This document shows positions 1-11,838 of a stretch of DNA of 64,000 bases, in pieces. The notes under the pieces were generated by a model. That model was not told where the DNA came from and ran no database searches. It saw only the letters and a program-made list of their open reading frames with translations. This DNA comes from Naasia lichenicola (GTDB lineage Bacteria > Actinomycetota > Actinomycetes > Actinomycetales > Microbacteriaceae), in the NCBI RefSeq assembly GCF_004801885.1, contig NZ_SSSM01000004.1:248001-312000 (forward strand), given 5' to 3'. A program made the position numbers and the translations under genes. Position 1 is the first letter of the stretch. Each line of letters opens with the position of its first letter.

Positions 1-1622
1 ACCGCGTTGGGAACTGCGTAGGCGCCGGACGGGCTCTTCACCACCCACCCGCCGGCGAAGCTCTGGAAGCAGGCCCCGCCCGAGAGAGTGCAGGACTGGG
101 CAGCGGTCGGCGCTCCGAGCCACGGCGACGTGACGATCGCGTTCCACCACGGGTCGGTGCTGGAGGTGACGACGGCGACGTTGTTGGTGACCGTCACCAC
201 TCCTCCCTGGAAGGCCTGCGTGTAGGACGAGCCCCCCGGCACGGACGGGGCGCCGGACGGGAGTCCGAGCATGCCGAACTCACGACCCCAATTGCCCCAT
301 GTCTCCCGGACGGCGTTCGGCACGACCTGGGTCCCCGTCGCCGACGAGGTGACCATCCAGCCACCGTCGAACTGCTGCACGCAGATAGCGGCCGTGCACC
401 AGCGGTCTGCGATAGGCAGGCCGAGCATGCCGTACTCGCGACCCCAGTTCCCCCAGACCGCGCGCTCGGTATTGGCTACGAGGCGGAAGCCGATGCGGTC
501 GGACTGCACGAGCCAGCCGCCCTGGAACTCCTGGCGGCAGGCGCCGCCTCCCATGTCGCAGAGTCGTTCGGACGTCGGCAGACCGAGCGGCCCGTACTCA
601 CGGCCCTGGTTTCCCCATGCAGCGAGGAACTCCGGCCGTGCTCCGTGCACCCCCGTGGTGGCTCCCGAGAAGACCATGCCTCCTGAGAACTGCTGACGGC
701 ATCCGACGACGTCACAGCTCGCTGCGTAGAGCGGAAACCCCAGCCACGACGAGTTCGTCGCGTAGTAGTCGACGAACGCCGAGCCGACCTCGGGCCCGCG
801 AGTGGCTCCGAACCAGTCGGAGAAGTAGGTGAAGAAGTTCCTGTTCCCGTATGCCGAGCAGCTGTCGCCGACGCCGTAGGCAGAGGCGAGCGCCGCGGCG
901 TTCGGAGTGTACGGCGTGTAGACGTACAGCGCGTGCGTTGCCTGATTGGCAATGGTCACGCGCTTGGTTCCGCACGCGGAATTGGGGTGGTAGGGGACGT
1001 TGCTCGTCTGACCGACGGGATACATCAAGTCGTAGCGTGAGTAGTACGAGGTGCCGCTGCCGGTCCCAGCAGGCTGTGTGTAGCGGACCAACGCCTGAGC
1101 TGCACCATAGACCTGGTTGAAGAATCCGTAGTACTCGGCATCGCATGGAGCAGTGTCAGGGCAGGCCATGCCCATCGCCGCGCGGTAGTTCTGGCTGCTC
1201 GGCGCGGAGCTCGTGACGAGTCCCTGCTCCTTCTGCAGCATGACGATCAGGACCTTCGGGCTCACGCCGCAGGACTGTCCGACCTTTGCGATGATGTCGG
1301 CGGCGGACTCGTAGGCCGTGCCGACGTAGCCCCGGCACATCGGGTCGACTGACTTGTTCGTCGTATCGATGCGGAGGTCTTTGAGGCAGGTGTACCCATT
1401 GGAGCACGTCGGACGCTTGGACACGAGGAACGCCTGCACCTGCTGGGCGGTCATCGCCGAGCCGTTGAAGAAGATCGAGTCGTCGATGATCCGTCCGGGG
1501 TCGAACACGCTCAGATCAGCGGCAACGGCCGCGTCCTCTGCGTCCGCCATCGCGGGCATGAGCTGCAGGATGCCGACCACAGCGAGAGCGGCCGCCGCCA
1601 TCGCGAAAATACGTTTGAACAT
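1..1622 (-). CDS. Secreted LGFP-repeat protein with lysozyme-like N-terminal region (partial, cut by left edge)
   Basis: I read this frame directly from the minus strand: it opens at an ATG (1620-1622) behind a GGGGGAAG ribosome site and stays open to base 1, so the 3' end is missing. Residues 1-28 form a signal peptide (MFKRIFAMAAAALAVVGI, then LMPAMADA). Residues about 45-235 form a globular region with a KEQG motif and several cysteines, resembling lysozyme-like domains. From about residue 270 come repeats of roughly 54 residues with the LGFP signature (WGNQGREYGPLGLP, WGNWGREYGMLGLP, WGNWGREFGMLGLP), known as peptidoglycan- or envelope-associating modules. It is probably exported and held in the cell wall. 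Its place next to the galactofuran genes fits that. Any catalytic activity of the N-terminal region is inference. Confidence 0.85.
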   Translation of the reverse strand, partial: MFKRIFAMAAAALAVVGILQLMPAMADAEDAAVAADLSVFDPGRIIDDSIFFNGSAMTAQQVQAFLVSKRPTCSNGYTCLKDLRIDTTNKSVDPMCRGYVGTAYESAADIIAKVGQSCGVSPKVLIVMLQKEQGLVTSSAPSSQNYRAAMGMACPDTAPCDAEYYGFFNQVYGAAQALVRYTQPAGTGSGTSYYSRYDLMYPVGQTSNVPYHPNSACGTKRVTIANQATHALYVYTPYTPNAAALASAYGVGDSCSAYGNRNFFTYFSDWFGATRGPEVGSAFVDYYATNSSWLGFPLYAASCDVVGCRQQFSGGMVFSGATTGVHGARPEFLAAWGNQGREYGPLGLPTSERLCDMGGGACRQEFQGGWLVQSDRIGFRLVANTERAVWGNWGREYGMLGLPIADRWCTAAICVQQFDGGWMVTSSATGTQVVPNAVRETWGNWGREFGMLGLPSGAPSVPGGSSYTQAFQGGVVTVTNNVAVVTSSTDPWWNAIVTSPWLGAPTAAQSCTLSGGACFQSFAGGWVVKSPSGAYAVPNA

Positions 1623-1765
1623 TCTTCCCCCAAGCCCCCCCAGGCTTACCTTCCAAGAGTGACACATGTCCCGCCGGATCGCGGGTCATACGTCTGGCGG
1701 GGCTGGCCCCAGTCGAGGGCGCATCTGGATGGGGCGAGCGAGACGCCGCGATGAGGCGGCCTAGC

Positions 1766-4959
<3,194 letters not shown>

Positions 4960-5023
4960 CTAGCCGACGCGCCGAACCCGAGCCCTTGCGAGGGGGCGCT
5001 GAGCCTTCTCAACGGCCGACTGC

Positions 5024-6232
5024 TCAGTCCACTGCGCGAACCCGGGCTGCGGCATCAGCGTCAGGAGCCCTGCTGTCCGACGGCGGCGAGGCATCTGCAG
5101 CCCGCTTTCGGGACGATCCCTCAGCCAGGACGTCCCCCGGGGAGGGCCTGCGGAGCGATGCCTCCAGAACACGTCGCAGCCGTCGCCCGATCGGCTGCTC
5201 GATGATGCGGTTCACCATATACGCGACGACGAGCATGATGACGATCACCAGCAGGAGCACGAGGGTCTTCGGAAGGGCCGGATAGAGCTTCCCGATCAGC
5301 CACCACCCGGCTATCTCGTGAATGAGATAGAGCGGATACGTCAGCGCCCCGGCGGCGGTGAGCCATCTCCATCGGACTGCGGACAGCTGTGTCTGAGTGA
5401 CCAGGGCGATCGCGATGACGAAGGTCGCGTAGACGAGGACGACGACATTCGGATTGGTCGGAAGATGGGGTCCGGGCGCGGCCTGCTCGACGTAGACCCC
5501 GCGCACGATCGCGATCCAATTGAGAGCGAGAGGCAGGATCGTGGCGATCGACCAACCCTCGCGATACGCGAGGAACAGGAGCATTCCCGCGGCGAAGAAC
5601 GGCGCATAGTCAGGCATCAGGATCTCGCTGAGCGCCGGGAGCTGGAACTGGCTCACGAAAGCGGCGAGGATCGGCCAGGCGGTCGCGAGAACGATGATGC
5701 GAGCTCGCGTGACGCGGACGAGGACCAGCAGCCCCACGATGATGTAGAACTTCAGCTCAGCCCAGAGGGTCCAGTACACCCCGTCGACGTGCGGGACGCC
5801 GAACGCGGTCTGGAACATCGTCAGATTGACCAGGATGCCCGATGGACCGACACTCGCCCATGATCCGCCGACATCGATGCTCCGATCGAAGAAGAGCAGG
5901 CTTCCCGTCAGAAGGACTGCGAACCAGTACGCCGGATACAGACGTCCGACACGTGAGGCGACGAATCCCGGCAGGTCGGAGCTCCAGGCCGACATCAGGA
6001 CGACGAAGCCGCTGATCAGGAAGAACAGCTCCACTCCGAGAAATCCGTACACCGTCACTCCTGACAGTGGAGCCCAGAGCTCGAGCGGCAGGCTGCCCGA
6101 CCACGCCGAGCTGTCGCGGGCCGTGTAGTGGTACAGGACAACGGAGAGAGCAGCAACGAGACGCAGGAGATCAAGCAGCCGGAACCGCGGGCGACCGCCC
6201 GCACTGCCGACATCCACGCGCGCCTCGACCAT
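5024..6232 (-). CDS. Membrane acyltransferase, acyltransferase-3 (OafA/YrhL) family
   Basis: A 402-residue polytopic protein with about ten membrane segments. The N-terminus has the acyltransferase-3 signature: RLLDLLRLVAALSVVLYHYT, with the conserved Arg and His (R24, H35), then LFFLISGFVVLMSAW and RVGRLYPAYW. Enzymes of this family O-acylate envelope glycans or lipids. The last 50 residues are cytoplasmic and low-complexity. I start at the ATG at 6232 (MVEARVDV) because the paralogue at 27755-28990 aligns from there (MVEVRANQ); an ATG at 6253 is possible. It lies between glf and the histidine phosphatase on the same strand, so a role decorating the locally made glycan is likely. The substrate is unknown. 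Confidence 0.88.
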   Translation of the reverse strand: MVEARVDVGSAGGRPRFRLLDLLRLVAALSVVLYHYTARDSSAWSGSLPLELWAPLSGVTVYGFLGVELFFLISGFVVLMSAWSSDLPGFVASRVGRLYPAYWFAVLLTGSLLFFDRSIDVGGSWASVGPSGILVNLTMFQTAFGVPHVDGVYWTLWAELKFYIIVGLLVLVRVTRARIIVLATAWPILAAFVSQFQLPALSEILMPDYAPFFAAGMLLFLAYREGWSIATILPLALNWIAIVRGVYVEQAAPGPHLPTNPNVVVLVYATFVIAIALVTQTQLSAVRWRWLTAAGALTYPLYLIHEIAGWWLIGKLYPALPKTLVLLLVIVIMLVVAYMVNRIIEQPIGRRLRRVLEASLRRPSPGDVLAEGSSRKRAADASPPSDSRAPDADAAARVRAVD

Positions 6233-6373
6233 CACCACCCCGCCCCTCATCACCGCATCCGCGGCCGGTCCTGCCGTCTGGCCCCTGAACGGGTCTCAGG
6301 CCGGATCACGATAACGCGGAGCCTCTCGGTGGGCGGGCATTCGGTCCCCGTGTCGCCGGTGCGGCTCCGACGG

Positions 6374-7015
6374 TCAGACCGCGCCGACGTCGCCCTTTCG
6401 GCGGCGCAGCGACGACGCGGGATCGGCGTAGTCCACTTCAGTCCACCCGTTGCGATTCTCGAAGCTAGTGATGCTCGACAGAGCGCAGCGGCGCTTGCGA
6501 GGGTCGTGAGCGAGACTCTGCCCGGCGACGCTGCGATGTGCCATCCAGATGGGCAGCTGGTGCGAGACGATCACGACGTCTCCGTCATCGACGGATCTCC
6601 ACGCGAAGTCCATCTCCGCACGCATCCGTGCAGCGACCTCGACGAAGGGCTCTCCCCAGCTCGGTGTGAACGGATTGACGAGGTAGCGCCATGCCCCGGG
6701 CTTGAACAGGATGCCGGCGTTCATCTGATACCTGCCGCCCTCCAGGCGACTGAACGCCTCGATCAGCGGATCGCGGGTCTCAATCTCGAGATCGAATGCA
6801 GCAGCGACCGGCTCTGCAGACTCGACCGCGCGCTCTAGCGGAGAGGACAGGAGCCTCGTCACCCGATGTCCGGACCTCAGCAGATGATCGGCGGCGGCGG
6901 CCGCCATCTCCCGCCCGGCTGTGGAGAGGCCGAATCCGGGGAGGCGTCCGTAGAGGACGCCCCGGGGGTTGTCGACTTCGCCGTGGCGGACGAGGTGGAC
7001 CTGTGACGCGGGCAC
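6374..7015 (-). CDS. Histidine phosphatase family protein (phosphoglycerate-mutase-like)
   Basis: A 213-residue protein with the histidine-phosphatase start VHLVRHGEVDNPRG (nucleophilic His at residue 11), a second basic stretch and the late VIVSHQLPIW segment containing the second catalytic His. The family transfers phosphate through a phospho-His intermediate. It uses a GTG start and is transcribed divergently from the UbiA-type phosphoribosyltransferase gene 38-86 bases away. That pairing suggests, as inference only, removal of a phosphate from the product of the prenyltransferase or another glycan precursor. A general metabolic phosphatase is the alternative. Confidence 0.85.
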   Translation of the reverse strand: MPASQVHLVRHGEVDNPRGVLYGRLPGFGLSTAGREMAAAAADHLLRSGHRVTRLLSSPLERAVESAEPVAAAFDLEIETRDPLIEAFSRLEGGRYQMNAGILFKPGAWRYLVNPFTPSWGEPFVEVAARMRAEMDFAWRSVDDGDVVIVSHQLPIWMAHRSVAGQSLAHDPRKRRCALSSITSFENRNGWTEVDYADPASSLRRRKGDVGAV

Positions 7016-7052
7016 AGCTCCACCCTACGGCGGCAATCCGAACCCGCGGGCT

Positions 7053-8015
7053 ATGTTGGACTCCCGGAGCGATCGCGCCCAAGCGAGAAGGAGCACCACG
7101 ATCAGCGAACCGGACCTCATCCCCGATCAGACCCCGCGCGCGTCATCCGTCGCCGGCGGGATCCTGCGCACCGCGCGTCCTCGTCAATGGGTGAAGAACG
7201 TGCTGGTGATCGCGGCTCCCCTCGCGGGGGTCCGGATCCTGGAGCCGGCAGTGCTCCTCGACACCGCCATCGCCTTCGCCGCCTTCTGTCTCGCGGCATC
7301 GGGCGTCTACCTCCTGAACGATGCGCTCGACATCGAGGCGGATCGCGCCCACCCCAAGAAGCGCACTCGGCCCATCGCTGCGGGAGTCGTCCCGCTGCGC
7401 ACCGCCTACGCGGCAGCGGTGGTGCTCTTCCTCGCGAGCGTCGCGATCGCACTGCTCGCGGGACTCGGCCTTGCGGGCGTCATGGCCTTCTACATAGCGC
7501 TGCAGATCGCGTACTGCATCTGGCTCAAGCACCAGCCGATCCTCGACATCGCCGTCGTCTCCTCCGGCTTCCTGCTCAGGATGATCGCAGGCGGCGTGGC
7601 GACCGATATCCGGCTGAGCCAGTGGTTCCTCATCGTCGCGGTGTTCGGATCCCTGCTGATGGTCGCCGGCAAACGCTACGCGGAGATCCTGGCGACGCAC
7701 GAGCGCACGGGCGAGGTCCGCGGTTCGCTCAAGGGCTACACCCGGAGCTACCTCGCCTTCGTCTGGCATACAGCTGCCACGGTGCTCGTGCTCGGCTACA
7801 GCCTGTGGGCATTCGAATCATCCGCCGGGGGCGGGAACATCTGGCTCTCCCTGTCCGTGGCCCCGTTCGTACTGGCGGCTCTGCGCTACACACAGCACAT
7901 CGATCGCGGCGACGCGGAGGCTCCTGAGGACATCGCTCTGGGCGACCGGATGCTCCAAGCGTTCGCCCTCGCCTGGATCGTGCTCGTCGCCGTGGGGATC
8001 TACCTGCCGGGATGA
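7053..8015 (+). CDS. ubiA: Decaprenyl-phosphate phosphoribosyltransferase-like UbiA prenyltransferase
   Basis: A polytopic UbiA-superfamily enzyme whose hallmark NDxxDxxxDR motif is present (NDALDIEADR, about residues 89-98), preceded by RPRQWVKN, which is characteristic of the DPPR-synthase branch (M. tuberculosis Rv3806c, 302 residues). That branch condenses phosphoribosyl pyrophosphate with decaprenyl phosphate, the first step to polyprenyl-P-arabinose or -ribose donors. The ATG at 7053 gives 320 residues but has no ribosome site. A strong GAAGGAG at 7087-7093 sits seven bases before an in-frame ATC (7101), which would give 304 residues, so the start may be non-standard. The 3' end overlaps the convergent flippase gene by 16 bases. 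Confidence 0.85.
   Translation: MLDSRSDRAQARRSTTISEPDLIPDQTPRASSVAGGILRTARPRQWVKNVLVIAAPLAGVRILEPAVLLDTAIAFAAFCLAASGVYLLNDALDIEADRAHPKKRTRPIAAGVVPLRTAYAAAVVLFLASVAIALLAGLGLAGVMAFYIALQIAYCIWLKHQPILDIAVVSSGFLLRMIAGGVATDIRLSQWFLIVAVFGSLLMVAGKRYAEILATHERTGEVRGSLKGYTRSYLAFVWHTAATVLVLGYSLWAFESSAGGGNIWLSLSVAPFVLAALRYTQHIDRGDAEAPEDIALGDRMLQAFALAWIVLVAVGIYLPG
7087..7093 (+). promoter_or_regulatory. Strong Shine-Dalgarno sequence that argues for an ATC start of the UbiA gene
   Basis: GAAGGAG lies 7 bases before an in-frame ATC at 7101-7103, while the in-frame ATG at 7053 has no recognisable ribosome site and overlaps a TATGTT sequence that could be a -10 box. No ATG, GTG or TTG follows in frame before the conserved RPRQWVKN segment. 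Confidence 0.5.
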
Positions 8016-9283
8016 TCTCCTCGGGATGCGCGATGCGCGCGACCGGCTGCCACGAGTGAGAGCAGGCCGACACCCCACCCGATGAGCGAGCCGCCCGCGA
8101 AGGCCACGGACACCGAAGGCACGATGCCGATCGACGGACGGAGAATGAGCACCGTCGCCGCAAAGACGAGCACGGCCGCGATCCAGGCGGTCGACGCCTG
8201 CCGATGACGCCCGGCTCCGATGAGCGCCTGTGTCGAGACCACCAGACCGACGTGCACGAAGACGCCGGCGACCAGGAGCGCCACCAGCGGCGCCGCCAAA
8301 GCCCGCCCCTGCCCGAAGACCAGTCCGATGATCCAAGGCCCCAGCCACCCCGCGACTGCCGCCCCCACGATGGCGAGGCCCGCGATCGCACCTGCGATCG
8401 TGAGCATGAGGCGGATCATCTCGCTCGTCCGCCCTGCCGCCACCTGCGCGGCGAGGGGGGCGACCAAGGCGGCCTGCAGCGGCACGAGCATGAACAGGGG
8501 GATCCGCGCCACGCTGAAGGTGGCCTGGAACGCACCGGCGGCCCCGGCGGTCTCGGAGAGCGCTCCGATGAGCAGCGGGCCGACATTGAGCAGCACCTGT
8601 GCGGACAGCGTGCCGCCGACGAGGCTGATGACGGCCGCCCGCACCACCGGGATCGGCGCCCTCGTCCCAGGCACGGCTCGCAGACCGCCGAGCACCGGGA
8701 GATGCGCGAGGAGGATCGCTACGGCCAGCCCGATGGCGAAGAGCGCGGCGTCTGCGGGCAATCCTCTGCCGATAGTCAACGCCACGACGAGCGCCAGCAT
8801 CACGCGCAGGATGCTGTCTACGGTGAGCACATCCGCGTAGCGCTTCAAGCGACCACCGGCGAGGAGATATCCCCGTGCAGTGAACTGCACGGCCGAGACG
8901 ACGACCAGGGCCCCGGAGAGCAGGACGACCTGCACCGCGACTCCGTTGCCCACGAGCAGCGGAGCAGCGATTCCGAGGAGCACCAGAGTCCCGAGCGCGA
9001 GCTCCGCGGCGATCCGCACGCCGGCTCGTCCGGCCGCCTCGGGCAGCGCACCCGAGCCGCCGAGGCGGGACAGCTCCTGCTCGACGGGCAGGAACAGCCC
9101 GAATCCGATGATCAGGCTCACCGACCAGATGATGGAGAACACATCGAACTGCGAGGCATCGAGCGAACGCGAGACGGTGCCCAGGAAGACGTAGGTGAAC
9201 ACCCCGGAGAGGACGGTCGCGAAGATCACCCGTGTCACCGGGGACCGCATTCTGCCGCCGTTCCGCCTGTCGGCGCCGCTCAC
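8000..9283 (-). CDS. Polysaccharide flippase, MOP/Wzx-like
   Basis: A polytopic protein of about 427 residues with around 12-14 membrane segments and the MOP-superfamily pattern: TM1 after MRSPVTRVIFATVLSG, acidic/aromatic SRSLDASQFDVFSIIW, then QELSRLGGSGALPEA. Relatives (Wzx, MurJ-like) move undecaprenyl-linked oligosaccharides across the membrane. It is the last gene of a ten-gene minus-strand run of glycan genes. The GTG at 9281-9283 lies one base beyond the stop of the upstream glycosyltransferase. An ATG at 9250 (416 residues) is an equally possible start. The export partner for the lipid-linked glycan made here is most simply this protein. Confidence 0.82.
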   Translation of the reverse strand: MSGADRRNGGRMRSPVTRVIFATVLSGVFTYVFLGTVSRSLDASQFDVFSIIWSVSLIIGFGLFLPVEQELSRLGGSGALPEAAGRAGVRIAAELALGTLVLLGIAAPLLVGNGVAVQVVLLSGALVVVSAVQFTARGYLLAGGRLKRYADVLTVDSILRVMLALVVALTIGRGLPADAALFAIGLAVAILLAHLPVLGGLRAVPGTRAPIPVVRAAVISLVGGTLSAQVLLNVGPLLIGALSETAGAAGAFQATFSVARIPLFMLVPLQAALVAPLAAQVAAGRTSEMIRLMLTIAGAIAGLAIVGAAVAGWLGPWIIGLVFGQGRALAAPLVALLVAGVFVHVGLVVSTQALIGAGRHRQASTAWIAAVLVFAATVLILRPSIGIVPSVSVAFAGGSLIGWGVGLLSLVAAGRAHRASRGDHPGR

Positions 9284-9284
9284 C

Positions 9285-10145
9285 CTATCGCCCGACCTCT
9301 GCCGAGGAACGATCCACACCATCGTCCTTGCGCGCCAGCGTCGCCCGGTAGAGCGCACGTCGGATCGCCGTGGGGATCAGACGGTAGCCTCCGCGGACGA
9401 TGATGTTTCTCGCCATCTGACCGGACGTCGTGAAACCCGAGTGGCGGAACGCGCGCTGCAGCCGCAGCTCCGCCCGCAGCTGGCCCAGACCTCCGCGCCG
9501 CGAGTAGGCGCCGCTGTCGACCCGATACATCAGGAGTGGCTCGGCGAGGTTGTCGACCGCTGCCTTCGTCATGATCATGCGGGCGAACAGCCAGTAGTCC
9601 TCCATGAGTCCCATGGGCCGGTATCCGCCCGCGCGGAGAACCGCGCTGCGGCGATACACGACGGTGGGGTGATTGAAGGGATCGTGGAAGCGGGCGAAGC
9701 CGTCGATGCGCTCCCCCACGGGCGGGGTGCGTCGCGCGACGATGCCGCTGCCGTTCTCTGCGAACTCGAACATCCCCGTTCCCAGTAGGTCCAGTCGGCG
9801 ATCGTGGAAGGCCGCCAGCTGGCGCTCGAAGCGGTGGGGCATCGCGATGTCGTCGGCGTCCATCCGCGCCACGATGTCGTGGCTGCAGCTCTGGAGTCCG
9901 AGGGTGAGCGCGGCCGCCAGCCCCCTGTTCTCGGGCATCACCAGATGGTGGACCGGAACCGGACAGCTCGCGACGAACCGCTCGATCGTGCGCTCGAGCG
10001 CAACGCCGACAGGGCCGTCCTGCACCAGGACGACCTCGTCCGGATAGAGGGACTGGTCCAGCACCGCGCTTGTCAGCGCGCGCTCCAGGTGATCGGCGCT
10101 GTCCTTGGCGTACACGGACATGAGGAGCGAGAAGTGCTCCGTCAC
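9285..10145 (-). CDS. Family-2 glycosyltransferase
   Basis: A 286-residue GT-A enzyme. It begins HFSLLMSVYAKDS, contains VLVQDGP, the PENRGLAAALTLGL segment and the metal-binding motif ARMDADDIAMPHR (DADD at 96-99), followed by the GGYRPMGLMEDYWLF acceptor-side region typical of GT2 enzymes of the capsule/LPS type. The GTG start overlaps the stop of the upstream glycosyltransferase as GTGA, which defines the start and shows translational coupling. Donor and acceptor are unknown. It probably adds a sugar to the lipid-linked repeat in the cytoplasm. Confidence 0.88.
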   Translation of the reverse strand: MTEHFSLLMSVYAKDSADHLERALTSAVLDQSLYPDEVVLVQDGPVGVALERTIERFVASCPVPVHHLVMPENRGLAAALTLGLQSCSHDIVARMDADDIAMPHRFERQLAAFHDRRLDLLGTGMFEFAENGSGIVARRTPPVGERIDGFARFHDPFNHPTVVYRRSAVLRAGGYRPMGLMEDYWLFARMIMTKAAVDNLAEPLLMYRVDSGAYSRRGGLGQLRAELRLQRAFRHSGFTTSGQMARNIIVRGGYRLIPTAIRRALYRATLARKDDGVDRSSAEVGR

Positions 10146-11098
10146 AGCGCCCCTTCGAATGCCGCGATCGCCGCTCCCACCGCACCGAGGTCGGCCAGTG
10201 TCTCGGCATTGGGGCGCGGACGGGTGGTCAGCCCATCGCGGAGGCCTCGGATGAGGCCGCTGCGCAGCACTGCCCTCTGATGGGAGCCCGCGAAGGTCAG
10301 CGCCCACCGCACCGAGGTGGTCGAGACGTAGACCGCCTTCTCGAACGGCGAATAGGCGCGGGATCGAAGGAACAGCCAGAGCTTGTTGCGCACCTCGAGG
10401 TAGAAGCGCTCGCCCGGATCCGCCTTGGTGCTGCCGAACACCTTCGTCTTGTGAACGACCACGCTGCGCCTGCAGAAGAGGGCGGTGCTGCCTCTGACGA
10501 TCCGCCCGCTGTACTCGAAGTCGTCGTTCCAGAGGAAGTAGTCGGCGATGGGCAGGCCCCGCTCCCTCACGATGTCCGCCTCGAGGAGGAGGGAGACGAA
10601 GGAGGACGAGCGGACGGGGAAGGCGTCGACGGCGGCGGCCGGCACCCGCAGCGCACGCGCCGCCCCCCATCGGAACGGCGAGGGCTTGGGGGTGTTCATC
10701 GGATGGTCGCGGCCATCCGTCCACACCACCCGCGACCCGTAGGCGCCGGCGCGCTTGCCGGTCGCCGTCCGTGCAGCGAGGAGCTCCTCGAGCGCGCTCG
10801 CCGTCGGAACGGTGTCATCGTCCATGACCCAGACGAGGTCGGCACTGTGCACGGTCACCGCTCGCTCGATGCCGACCGCGAAACCGCCCGCGCCGCCCGT
10901 GTTGCGCGGCAGCCGGACGATGTCCGCATCCGGTGCCAGCTGCGCTGCATGATCGGCCGATCCGTCGTCGGATCCGTTGTCTACCACCACGATCGCGCGC
11001 GGCGCATGCGTCTGCTCCAGCAGCGCCGTCAGCGTCTCGCCGAGGAGCTCGCGACGGTTGTAGGCGACTACAACGGCCACCACTGCATCGCCGCTCAC
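10142..11098 (-). CDS. GlfT1-like family-2 glycosyltransferase (galactofuranosyl/rhamnosyl type)
   Basis: A 318-residue GT2 protein with VAYNRRELL near the start, VVVDNGSDDGS (37-47), the NTGGAGGFAVG motif (66-76) and acidic VMDDDTVP (DDD at 93-95). The NTGGAGGF plus MDDD combination is characteristic of the GlfT1/rhamnosyltransferase group that starts galactofuran on a rhamnosyl or similar acceptor in mycobacteria. With glf and glfT2 a few kilobases away, a priming galactofuranosyltransferase role is a reasonable inference, but rhamnosyl transfer cannot be excluded. It is coupled by GTGA overlaps to the nucleotidyltransferase gene upstream and the glycosyltransferase downstream. Confidence 0.82.
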   Translation of the reverse strand: MSGDAVVAVVVAYNRRELLGETLTALLEQTHAPRAIVVVDNGSDDGSADHAAQLAPDADIVRLPRNTGGAGGFAVGIERAVTVHSADLVWVMDDDTVPTASALEELLAARTATGKRAGAYGSRVVWTDGRDHPMNTPKPSPFRWGAARALRVPAAAVDAFPVRSSSFVSLLLEADIVRERGLPIADYFLWNDDFEYSGRIVRGSTALFCRRSVVVHKTKVFGSTKADPGERFYLEVRNKLWLFLRSRAYSPFEKAVYVSTTSVRWALTFAGSHQRAVLRSGLIRGLRDGLTTRPRPNAETLADLGAVGAAIAAFEGAL

Positions 11099-11838
11099 GT
11101 CGGCAGACCGGTGGCTTCGAACCGCTCGAGCTCCGCCGGCGTGCCGAAGCTGTAGAACTCACCCCTCGCCAGCCCGACCGGGCGACCATCTTCGATGAGG
11201 CGGTTGAACAGGAGCGACACGTAGTACTCCTTCATCTCCGCGGAGATAGGAGTGGCCAGCAGCGCCTGGGCGGCTTCCAGGAACACAGATGCGGACACGA
11301 AGAAGTACGCCCCCATCAAGGCGTTGTCGGAGATGGGATCCTTCTCGGCCGTGCGGTAGACGCTGCCGTTCCCGTCCGTCGCGGCGTAGCTGTACCGAGG
11401 GTCCGTCGAGGTGAACGACAGCAGCAGCCCCTCGGGGGCGCCTGATTCGACGGCTTCGGCGATGCGCGTGAAGTACTCGTCGCTCTCGAAGGCGATGTCG
11501 CAGTCCATCACGACCAGCGGAGCGTCCGGATCCAGCACGGCGGCTGCCGAGAAGGCGGTCTCCACCGCTCCACGGGTGTCGTGGTCCAGCATCACGATCT
11601 GCGCGTCAGGCTGCACCTCACGGATCAGGTCCGCCAGCCGGAAGTCCCGCTGGTGCTCCTCTCGGACGACGACGATCAGGCTCTTCGCCCCCGGGTATGC
11701 GTCGAGGGAGGCGAGCGCCCGCTTGAACATGGGCACGCCGCGCACCTCGATCAGCGGCTTGGGCGTGGAGATGCCTGCATCTCGGAAACGCTGTCCGAGA
11801 CCGCCCATCGGCATGAGGACCTGCAGCCTGCCGCTCAT
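11095..11838 (-). CDS. Sugar-phosphate/NDP-sugar nucleotidyltransferase family protein
   Basis: A 247-residue protein of the NTP_transferase superfamily: nucleotide-binding loop MGGLGQRFRDAG near the N-terminus, TPKPLIEVRGVPM with the conserved Lys, VVMDCDIAF acting as the metal-binding acidic motif, and a C-terminal EFYSFGTPAEL. Such enzymes couple a phosphorylated sugar or alcohol to CTP, GTP, TTP or UTP. It sits between two glycosyltransferases and just downstream of the kinase-like fusion gene and HAD hydrolase, joined by ATGA/GTGA overlaps. That suggests it makes the nucleotide-activated form of a dedicated residue. The substrate is not determinable from the sequence. Confidence 0.82.
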   Translation of the reverse strand: MSGRLQVLMPMGGLGQRFRDAGISTPKPLIEVRGVPMFKRALASLDAYPGAKSLIVVVREEHQRDFRLADLIREVQPDAQIVMLDHDTRGAVETAFSAAAVLDPDAPLVVMDCDIAFESDEYFTRIAEAVESGAPEGLLLSFTSTDPRYSYAATDGNGSVYRTAEKDPISDNALMGAYFFVSASVFLEAAQALLATPISAEMKEYYVSLLFNRLIEDGRPVGLARGEFYSFGTPAELERFEATGLPT

